Assembly: GCA_035433705.1 (NCBI GenBank)
Contig: DAORVK010000022.1
Coordinates: forward strand, 1 to 48,217
Reading direction: 5' to 3'
DNA: 48,217 nucleotides
Origin: CADEFQ01 sp035433705
GTDB taxonomy: Bacteria > Pseudomonadota > Gammaproteobacteria > Steroidobacterales > Steroidobacteraceae
How positions within the stretch are numbered: position 1 is the stretch's first letter; every line of letters starts with the position of its first letter. Below the pieces are notes generated by a model, which was not told where the DNA came from, made no database searches, and worked only from the letters and a program-made list of their open reading frames with translations. Position numbers and translations under genes: made by a program. Below, one piece after another: positions 1 to 5,858 of this stretch.

Positions 1-638
<638 letters not shown>

Positions 639-647
639 TCGAGTGAC

Positions 648-959
648 TTATTGAATGACGTGCGGGACGTTCGTGAAATGAGTTTGACGGCCGCACATCC
701 CCGTGCAACTGCTGTTCGGGCGACCTGCGGTCGTCCAGGCGCGCTGTCCTGCGCGCCTATCGACGCGCGTGGATTCGTACGCGAAGGGCAGCGGCCGCGC
801 CCAGGCGGGGAGGCGCGCCGATTGCCGCTCCACGCCAGTCAGTGTGCGGCCGCCCTTCTTGGCCTCGATGACGCCCGCGGCCTCGTAGTCGCACACATGC
901 CAGCCCGCCGCCGCGAGCAGCCGGTCGATCCCGGCGCGAGCGCGGGCCTCGGGGATCAC
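648..959 (-). pseudogene. Remnant of HsdR (type I restriction endonuclease) N-terminus
   Basis: From a GTG at 959 the frame reads VIPEARARAGIDRLLAAAGW, then GVIEAKKGG, GVERQSARLPAW, PLPFAYEST and THFTN. These match, in order, conserved pieces of the HsdR N-terminal domain. About 35-40 residues normally separating the AAGW helix from VIEAKK are missing, which removes the acidic part of the PD-(D/E)xK nuclease site. Between YEST and THFTN, normally adjacent, sit about 28 unrelated residues encoded by two hairpins. The frame stops at 648, far short of the helicase domains (HsdR is usually about 800-1000 residues). It cannot be a working nuclease. The match is from memory of the family, not a search. 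Confidence 0.75.
718..757. repeat. Two adjacent hairpins (REP-like palindromic unit)
   Basis: Positions 718-725 (GGGCGACC) and 729-736 (GGTCGTCC) pair over 8 bases with one G-T wobble and a 3-base loop. Directly after, 738-744 (GGCGCGC) and 751-757 (GCGCGCC) form a perfect 7-base stem with a 6-base loop. The pair lies inside the hsdR scar, between codons that are normally neighbours, so it looks inserted. Paired stems in tandem are typical of REP/BIME-type elements; family membership is inference. Confidence 0.5.
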
Positions 960-1209
960 CCCTTCGTGCCTCGTCGGGCAAACGGGAGTCGATGAGGCTG
1001 GGTGCCCCGGATCATTGCGGCGAATTCCCCCAATGGCTTGTACGGCGAACCGTACCAGATTTCCCTGCTGGCGCAGAGACTTGAGCGTGGTTCGGGTGAC
1101 TTGGCTCACGAGTTTGCGCTAGACGCCCGCGTGAACACCGGCATTTCGCGCTATTCCCACCAGTTCCAGCAATGGCCTGCTGGCTTGCTTCGGCGCACCG
1201 TGCGCCATC
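960..1209. other. Broken-frame region without an assignable gene
   Basis: No intact gene is visible in these 250 bases. On the minus strand three short frames follow one another as if one gene had been broken: one ends in ARNAGIHAGV at a stop near 1117, the next contains VSQVTRTTLKSLRQQG, and a third contains WYGSPYKPLGEFAAMIRG and stops at GTGA, overlapping the GTG start of the hsdR scar. I do not recognise the product. The pattern of adjacent broken frames matches the decay on both sides. Confidence 0.4.
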
Positions 1210-1224
1210 ATGGGCACGCCCGCA

Positions 1225-1400
1225 GTAAGTTCAGAAGCGATAGACAGCCAGATCCACATCGTCCACGGGTTCTCGGTGATGCTCGACCGGAATCTGGCGA
1301 ATCTCTCTTTTCCATCTTACGAATCAGGATGTTATGGCTTTGAAATCACAGATTGTGATTTCAAAGCCCAATGGCGGCCGCATTCACCGAGCAAGGTGCT
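1225..1400 (+). pseudogene. Frameshifted ORF6N-domain gene remnant
   Basis: In the first frame AIDSQIHIVHGFSVMLDRNLANL resembles the start of ORF6N domains (an I-x-x-I-x-x-I-R-G-x-x-V-M-L-D-x-D-L-A-x-L type pattern). The middle is lost. The next frame gives ALKSQIVISK, corresponding to the usual ALRSQIVTLK-type segment, and a third frame gives AAFTEQGA, the family's YAFTEQGVAM motif. Three frames for one domain mean at least two frameshifts plus deletion. ORF6N domains occur in phage- and plasmid-borne DNA-binding regulators. Identification is by motif memory. Confidence 0.6.
1336..1368. repeat. Perfect 15-bp inverted repeat with 3-base loop
   Basis: GGCTTTGAAATCACA at 1336-1350 is followed by GAT and then its exact reverse complement at 1354-1368. 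There is no T-run after it, so it is a poor intrinsic terminator. It lies in the decayed ORF6N stretch and partly coincides with the LKSQIVIS codons. It could be an operator, a scar, or a chance product of the coding motif. Confidence 0.9.
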
Positions 1401-1562
1401 ACGCCGCGGACGTCCTACACTCGAGAACCCGAAGCAGCTCCTGTCGCTGCGGCTACCTCCAAAGGTCATCGCATTCTGGATGGCCAGTGGCCCCATTGGC
1501 AGACACGCATAGCCGAAGTGTTGAGCAAATCCTCACCCCAGATCCGCAAGCAAGCCGGTTAA
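1396..1562 (+). pseudogene. Frameshifted BrnA-like (DUF4415) antitoxin C-terminus
   Basis: The first frame reads RRGRPTLENPKQLLSLRLPP and then AFWMASGP, close to BrnA antitoxins (RGRP, then VSLRL, then a residue pattern leading to ATGPGWQTRI). The conserved WQTRIAEVL follows one frame over, after a run of four C near 1491; one extra C would restore the frame SGPHWQTRIAEVLSKS. In the family BrnA is the ribbon-helix-helix antitoxin of BrnT toxin. No brnT is visible. A single-base deletion (or a sequencing error in the C run) therefore breaks it, and its 5' part is fused to ORF6N debris. Confidence 0.65.
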
Positions 1563-1572
1563 CAAGCTGACC

Positions 1573-2220
1573 TCACGCGTCGAGCTGATACGTGACGTTC
1601 GTCCCGCTCACCTGAACAACTCCGCGCCGCTGCAGCGCCTCGACGAGCGCCTGCACTTCACGGTCGTTGCCGCTTTTCACGAAACGCGCCTTCAGCGTGC
1701 TCGCAAGCGTCTTGAGTTTGCGCGGGCGCGAATTCTTGAGATTGCGCAGGTGCGCGATCACGTTTGCAAGTTCGTCCGTCTCGGTCCGTGGTGTGGGCGC
1801 GGGCTTCTGCGGTACCGCCCTCTGTGGCGCGGCCCTCTGCGGCGCCGGTGACTTGAGCGCCGGGATATCGTCGAGCGATGCGGAACGCCGGCAGCGCACA
1901 CCGGTTTCGTTCAGGTGCTTGATGAGGACGTCATAGTCGCGGTCCTTCGAGAGGATGTGGAACTGCGCGTCCGGTTGCTGCGTGGCGAGCCGGCCGATGT
2001 AATAGGCAATGTGCAGGTCGAGCGCGTTGCGGCCGGTGCCCGCGATCTGCACGTACTCCGCCTGCGTGCCGAGCGATTGCACGGTTTGCGCGAGGTCGAA
2101 CGGCACCTTCGACTGCTGGCTGCCGACGAAGACCCGCAGGTGTACCGGCCGGCCGCGCAGCGTCGCGAGGCTCTTTGGCTGTACATTCTCGAAATCGATG
2201 AGCAAATAGGTGTTGGGCAT
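1573..2220 (-). CDS. NYN/PIN-like domain protein (putative RNase) with C-terminal helical region
   Basis: The protein has about 215 residues from the ATG at 2220. Residues 1-110 fit the NYN/PIN fold: TYLLIDFENVQP holds the first acidic residue, NALDLHIAYYIGRL the second, and HILSKDRDYDVLIKHL the last acidic pair. NYN domains are metal-dependent RNases related to FLAP nucleases. A Pro/Ala/Gln-rich linker follows (APQRAAPQRAVPQKPAP), then a basic helical C-terminal region (about 150-215) resembling RNA-binding LOTUS/OST-HTH segments; this last point is weak. The start codon shares CATG with the divergent GFA gene. TGCTACTGT lies 7 bases upstream and there is no Shine-Dalgarno sequence. Confidence 0.82.
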   Translation of the reverse strand: MPNTYLLIDFENVQPKSLATLRGRPVHLRVFVGSQQSKVPFDLAQTVQSLGTQAEYVQIAGTGRNALDLHIAYYIGRLATQQPDAQFHILSKDRDYDVLIKHLNETGVRCRRSASLDDIPALKSPAPQRAAPQRAVPQKPAPTPRTETDELANVIAHLRNLKNSRPRKLKTLASTLKARFVKSGNDREVQALVEALQRRGVVQVSGTNVTYQLDA

Positions 2221-2647
2221 GGCGCAAACAGTAGCAGATCGGCACGAAGGCGGCTGCCGTTGCGGGCGCATTCGCTACCGTGTGAGCGGTGAGCCGCGCG
2301 AGCGTTTCTTCTGCCATTGCGAAAGCTGTCGCCGCTGCGCGGGCGCCTCGCCTTTCCCCTGGGTCACGATCGATACCGCTGCATTTGAGGTCGCACACGG
2401 GGAGATCGCTACATTTGCCTCATCGGCCGAGGTGCTGCGCGGCTTCTGCGCGGCGTGCGGCACGGCGCTCACCTACCGCCACGCGTCGTCACCGCAGGAA
2501 TTGGACGTGACGACGCTGTCGTTCGACGATCCAGTGCCGCTCGCGCCGCAGTATCACCTGTGGGTGAGCGATCAGTTGCCGTGGATCGTGATCGCCGATC
2601 ACCTGCCGCGCTACGCTACGACGCGCGAAGCGGCGAAGGCGCGCTGA
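2219..2647 (+). CDS. GFA-family (CENP-V/GFA) zinc-binding protein
   Basis: This 142-residue protein carries the GFA cysteine set: GGCRCG near residue 13, FCHCESCRRC at 31-40 and FCAACGTAL near 76. The family is named after glutathione-dependent formaldehyde-activating enzyme, but most members, probably including this one, have no proven substrate. The ATG at 2219 overlaps the divergent NYN start within CATG; no better downstream start exists before the conserved GGCRCG. Its stop abuts the stop of the convergent MazG-like gene at 2648 with no space for a separate terminator. Confidence 0.88.
   Translation: MAQTVADRHEGGCRCGRIRYRVSGEPRERFFCHCESCRRCAGASPFPWVTIDTAAFEVAHGEIATFASSAEVLRGFCAACGTALTYRHASSPQELDVTTLSFDDPVPLAPQYHLWVSDQLPWIVIADHLPRYATTREAAKAR
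2228..2236 (-). promoter_or_regulatory. Extended -10-like element before the NYN gene
   Basis: Read on the minus strand this is TGCTACTGT, an extended -10 (TGn plus TACTGT). The hexamer ends 7 bases before the ATG, so a transcript would start at or next to the start codon. It lies inside the divergent GFA coding sequence. No clear -35 was found. Confidence 0.4.
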
Positions 2648-2989
2648 TCAGAGATCCGTGTACTTGCGCGCGCTCCCGCGCGCCTTCTCGACCGGATACT
2701 TCTTCGCGTTGAGCACGATTTTGTCGTGTGCGGCGGCGGCGAGGTCGATAGCGAGTTTGTCGGCGAGACGGATGAGATAGAGCAGCACGTCGGCAAGCTC
2801 TTCGCGCACCTTTGCGGGATCGCTCGCCGTCTCGCTCCACTGGTAGTGTTCGAGCAGCTCTGCGGCCTCGACGGCGAGCGCTGCGGCGAGGTTCTTCGGC
2901 GAGTGGAACTGGTCCCAGTCGCGCGCGTCGGCGAACTCGCGCAGCGCGTCGCGCAGGGCGAGGAGGGGGTCGGAAGTGGGGCTCGGCAT
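2648..2989 (-). CDS. MazG-like nucleotide pyrophosphohydrolase (dCTP pyrophosphatase type)
   Basis: The 113-residue protein is a single MazG-like helical domain. It shows AVEAAELLEHYQW and REELADVLLYLIRLADKL, the two helices carrying the E-x-x-E and E-x-x-D metal ligands. Members of this short class hydrolyse non-canonical or excess dNTPs such as dCTP to the monophosphate and PPi, a nucleotide-pool cleaning role. I chose the ATG at 2989 (MPSPTSDPLL) because the longer frame upstream has no family similarity and TGCTACGGT lies 8 bases before this ATG. The exact substrate is unknown. Confidence 0.87.
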   Translation of the reverse strand: MPSPTSDPLLALRDALREFADARDWDQFHSPKNLAAALAVEAAELLEHYQWSETASDPAKVREELADVLLYLIRLADKLAIDLAAAAHDKIVLNAKKYPVEKARGSARKYTDL

Positions 2990-2997
2990 GGGACAGA

Positions 2998-3006
2998 ACC
3001 GTAGCA
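2998..3006 (-). promoter_or_regulatory. Extended -10-like element before the MazG-like gene
   Basis: Minus-strand TGCTACGGT; the hexamer ends 8 bases before the ATG at 2989. It is nearly identical to the element before the NYN gene (TGCTACTGT) and to the one upstream of acs (TGCTACGCT). No Shine-Dalgarno sequence lies between it and the start. Confidence 0.42.
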
Positions 3007-3103
3007 GAATTCCGTGCGGACGTGATTCTGTGCGATCGCATGCGATTTGGCGGTTTACTCGCTGAGTGTCCAGCCCCAGGCTGGCTTCAAGGTGGCAGTC
3101 CAC

Positions 3104-3457
3104 ATGGATTTTCTGTACTCGCTGTATGATGCGCTCGTGGGCATCAATGTCCCGTTCGACAAGGCTCGGGCGGTCGTTGATGCCATGGAACGCGACATGA
3201 CCACCTCGATTGCCACCAAGTCGGACGTTCAGGCCGTGAAGTCGGACGTTCAGGAATTGAAGGCGGACCTTCAGGCCGTGAAGGTGGATGTGCAGGGCGT
3301 TAAGTCTGACGTTCAGGCCCTGCAGCGCGACATCGGAACATTGCGTCGCGACGTCGCCAAGGACATGGAACTGCTACGCAGCTCCATGACGATCCGGCTT
3401 GGGTCGATGCTGATCGTTTCGACGACCCTGCTTTTCGCCGCGCTCAAGCTCACGTGA
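3104..3457 (+). CDS. Heptad-repeat coiled-coil protein with C-terminal membrane anchor
   Basis: This 117-residue protein resembles DUF1640-type coiled-coil proteins. Residues 1-35 are a helical head (FLYSLYDALV). Residues 40-80 are six near-perfect heptads of the type SDVQAVK, encoded by 21-base tandem repeats. The tail MLIVSTTLLFAALKL is one transmembrane helix next to the stop. It is probably a homo-oligomer anchored by its C-terminus with the coiled coil in the cytoplasm. The ATG at 3104 has AAGGTGG 8 bases upstream; a longer in-frame start at 3047 is less likely. Function unknown. Confidence 0.8.
   Translation: MDFLYSLYDALVGINVPFDKARAVVDAMERDMTTSIATKSDVQAVKSDVQELKADLQAVKVDVQGVKSDVQALQRDIGTLRRDVAKDMELLRSSMTIRLGSMLIVSTTLLFAALKLT
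3221..3325 (+). repeat. Five tandem 21-bp repeats encoding coiled-coil heptads
   Basis: Units start at 3221, 3242, 3263, 3284 and 3305. The first two begin TCGGACGTTCAGG and differ only near the end; later units diverge more. A sixth, strongly diverged unit starts at 3326. Each unit encodes one heptad, so unit gain or loss would lengthen or shorten the coiled coil in frame. Confidence 0.9.
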
Positions 3458-3477
3458 CGGCGACCGGAACATGACGG

Positions 3478-3495
3478 GGCCCGCTCCTGCGGGCC
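3478..3495. terminator. Hairpin between convergent genes, possible bidirectional terminator
   Basis: GGCCCGC at 3478-3484, loop TCCT, GCGGGCC at 3489-3495. It sits between the stop of the coiled-coil gene (3457) and the stop of the convergent ScyD-like gene (3524), the place expected for a shared terminator. There is no T-run on either strand, so factor-independent termination is uncertain. Confidence 0.5.
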
Positions 3496-3523
3496 TCGCC
3501 GTGAACCCCAGGGAGCAGCCGCT

Positions 3524-4639
3524 CTAATCGGTGACGCTGATCTTGAGCACTTCCCCGCCGCCGGGGAAGATGCCGAAGTTCGTCATGTAGAGCGTGCCGT
3601 CGTGCGCGATCGCGATGCCAGACGGGAACGTGAGGCCCTGGTCGAGCACCACTTCGACGGGATGCCCCCTGCGCTTGCGAAGCAGCCTGCCCACACCGAC
3701 GCCCGGATCGGCGCCCGGCCCGGGCACGAGGCCGCTCGCGATCTCGACGATGTAGAGCGTGCCGCGCCTGTCGAAAGCCATGTCGACGACTGCCGTCAGG
3801 CCCGTGACGTACGGCTTCGGCGTGCCGCCGAACGGCGGGATGCGATAGATCGTCGCGGCACCGCGAAAGAAGGGCGCGCCTGTCAGCTCGCCCGCATAGA
3901 TGTATCCATCCGGACCTTCGACCACGGTCGTCGCCACCGCATCGAGATCGGCGGCCGTGCGCGGCAGTACTGCAAAGGTACGCGTGGACTCGTGTCCGAA
4001 GATCCACGCGAAAGCTCCGCTCGCCACGATCGAGTTGCCGCCAGCGTCGGCGACGAGTTGCCGGCCCGGCTGCACGAGGATGCCGTAGGGGTTCGAGTCG
4101 ATGTCGGTGCCGTCCGGGTTCCTGCGGGCTTCGTGCGCAGAGATGTCTGCCATGGGAAAGTACTTGCCATTCGGCAGTGCCCACAGGATCCGGCCGAAGA
4201 GCTTGCCCTTCGGGCCCGCGCTCGCGCGCAGTGCGGGATCACCGCCCCAGCCCATCACGACGAACGGCGTCATGCCCCAGAAGTCGACGTCGACGGGTCC
4301 GCTCGATGCGGCGAAGCCACCGGGGCCGGCCATCGACGGCAAACCGGTGATCACGCGCTTGACCGGCGCGATGCCATCGGGATCCACGCGTGCAAGCGCG
4401 CCGGTCTCGCCGTAACAGCGCGGCGGTTGTCCCTCTTCGGGTGAAGGCAGGCAGTTGCCGTTGCCGCCGCTGCCGACCTCGGCGACATACAGCCAGCCAT
4501 TCGGCGCAAGCGACAGACCGCGCGGGTTGTTGAGCCCCTGCGCGAGGACCTGGACGTCGACCGCGGCGAGCGCGCTGCCACAAAGGAAAAGCGATCCGGC
4601 TGCCGCGATCCAACGCGGCAGCAATCCATGGTGTTTCAT
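3524..4639 (-). CDS. ScyD/ScyE-family secreted beta-propeller-like protein
   Basis: The 371-residue protein starts at the ATG at 4639, with AGGGG 8 bases upstream. A signal peptide is clear (WIAAAGSLFLCGSALA, cleavage after about residue 25). The mature part has repeated NHL/SMP-30-like blades: GLNNPRGLSLAPNGWLYVAE, NPYGILVQPGRQLVADAGGN, GPDGYIYAGEL and FPSGIAIAHDGTLYMTNFG. This matches the ScyD/ScyE family, known from scytonemin clusters but widespread as exported proteins of unknown role. No scytonemin genes are nearby, so the pathway name should not be transferred. It stands alone on its strand. Confidence 0.85.
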   Translation of the reverse strand: MKHHGLLPRWIAAAGSLFLCGSALAAVDVQVLAQGLNNPRGLSLAPNGWLYVAEVGSGGNGNCLPSPEEGQPPRCYGETGALARVDPDGIAPVKRVITGLPSMAGPGGFAASSGPVDVDFWGMTPFVVMGWGGDPALRASAGPKGKLFGRILWALPNGKYFPMADISAHEARRNPDGTDIDSNPYGILVQPGRQLVADAGGNSIVASGAFAWIFGHESTRTFAVLPRTAADLDAVATTVVEGPDGYIYAGELTGAPFFRGAATIYRIPPFGGTPKPYVTGLTAVVDMAFDRRGTLYIVEIASGLVPGPGADPGVGVGRLLRKRRGHPVEVVLDQGLTFPSGIAIAHDGTLYMTNFGIFPGGGEVLKISVTD

Positions 4640-4788
4640 GTGCACGTCCCCTGTAGTTGGTTGTCCTGCGGGCCAACACACGGGAGTGCCGGGTTGGCAC
4701 GGTGGTTGCCGGACGCTACGCCCGGTTTGGCGAATATTCAAGGTCGCACTGGCAAGATGAAGCGTTCTTAATGAAGGCGTCGCGGCCC
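4640..4788. other. Intergenic region, no gene seen
   Basis: These 149 bases separate two minus-strand genes. Apart from the AGGGG ribosome-binding site for the downstream ScyD-like gene I see no small gene, strong promoter or stable hairpin. Confidence 0.6.
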
Positions 4789-5823
4789 TCAATTGACCAG
4801 CCGGATCTGCATTTCCTTGCGCCGGTAGTCGAGGATCAGCGTGTCGAGCACGCCGAGCACGTCCATGCCGAGCATGATCGCGGGCTCATCGGTGAGCCGC
4901 CAGTGTTTGAAGATGAAAAGATCGACGAAAGTGATGTGCGCGTTACTCACCCGCACGTTGCCGAGGTAGATGGGCGGCACGCGGCTCGTCGGGCCCTCCT
5001 GAATGTCGCCGGTGACGCCGATGACCTTGTCCTGCTTTTCCTCGACGCGGCGGCGCGCGATGAGCGCTTCGCGCAGCGCAAGGTTGCCGGTCGTCTGCTG
5101 CGCGCCGGTGTCGATGATCGCTTTGACTTCGATGTTTCCGACCACGGCGCGCACGCTTGGCACGTGGCCGCGGATCAGCCGGATCGGCAGCACCGTGAAG
5201 CCGGCGAGGGCGCGTTGGTTTTTCGAGCGCACGATCTCGATGTGATCTTTGCGAAATTCGATCAGGATGCGCCGGTCCTTGAGACCGCGCGCGGCGAGCA
5301 CACCCTCGGCGCCGCCAAAGGCGTCCTGCACCACGAGCAATTTCGCAGGCTCGACCGTGAGGTCGCCGATCTCGATACTCTCTACGTCGACCAGCGGCAC
5401 CATGGCTTCGCCCGTCATGCCACGCAGGAGGACCTTCGGCGCGTTGAGTACCGGCAGTTTCAGCCGCGTGGCGGCCTCCACCGTCACCGCGGAGCGTGTC
5501 GCGCCTGTATCCAGCACGAGCCGCAGTGGTCCTTCGCCGTTGACGTACACCGGCGCCCATACTCGCCCGATGCGGTCGCGCAATGTCGGTGCGACATAGC
5601 GCGGCTCGGGTGCCGTGACGATGACTTCTTCGAGAGGCTGAGGTTCAGGCGTCGACTGCGCCGGTGCCGGTGCGAGGGTCTGCGCTCCCGCGGAGTAAGC
5701 GGCGAGCGATATGAGTACGGTCACGAACTGGGCGCGAATCTTGCGCGCGATGAGTGCCGCAGCAGTCGGCTCGTGGCGCCGATGCCACCGTTCGCCGCAA
5801 GCCACATCGACATCCCTGCCCAT
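4789..5823 (-). CDS. Retropepsin-like aspartyl protease, duplicated domain, exported
   Basis: About 344 residues from the ATG at 5823, chosen because GGAGG lies 8 bases upstream. A hydrophobic export segment (FVTVLISLAAYSAGAQT) sits after a long charged N-region. Two retropepsin-like domains follow, each with a D-T-G-A catalytic motif: LRLVLDTGATRSAV and VKAIIDTGAQQTTG. Flap-like glycines (LRGMTGEAM, VIGVTGDIQ) and IMLGMDVLGVLDTLILDY at the end fit the family. Having two DTGA motifs in one chain means it could form an intramolecular pseudo-dimer, as in pepsin, instead of a homodimer. It probably acts in the periplasm; its substrate is unknown. Confidence 0.85.
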   Translation of the reverse strand: MGRDVDVACGERWHRRHEPTAAALIARKIRAQFVTVLISLAAYSAGAQTLAPAPAQSTPEPQPLEEVIVTAPEPRYVAPTLRDRIGRVWAPVYVNGEGPLRLVLDTGATRSAVTVEAATRLKLPVLNAPKVLLRGMTGEAMVPLVDVESIEIGDLTVEPAKLLVVQDAFGGAEGVLAARGLKDRRILIEFRKDHIEIVRSKNQRALAGFTVLPIRLIRGHVPSVRAVVGNIEVKAIIDTGAQQTTGNLALREALIARRRVEEKQDKVIGVTGDIQEGPTSRVPPIYLGNVRVSNAHITFVDLFIFKHWRLTDEPAIMLGMDVLGVLDTLILDYRRKEMQIRLVN

Positions 5824-5843
5824 GGTGTACGCCTCCGCGCGCC

Positions 5844-5851
5844 AGTATAAG
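5844..5851. promoter_or_regulatory. Overlapping divergent -10 elements
   Basis: On the minus strand TATACT occupies 5844-5849, 20 bases before the ATG of the aspartyl protease gene, leaving room for its GGAGG. On the plus strand TATAAG occupies 5846-5851, 7 bases before the ATG of the DUF2779 gene. One A+T-rich core can therefore serve both divergent genes. No convincing -35 was found for either. Confidence 0.5.
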
Positions 5852-5858
5852 TGTGCAC

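Noticed and set aside
3036..3045. TCGCATGCGA palindrome as an operator between the MazG-like and coiled-coil genes
   Set aside because: Ten-base palindromes of this composition arise often by chance and there is no second copy nearby.
3524..4639. ScyD-like protein as evidence for scytonemin biosynthesis
   Set aside because: No other scytonemin genes are present and the family is widespread in bacteria that do not make the pigment.
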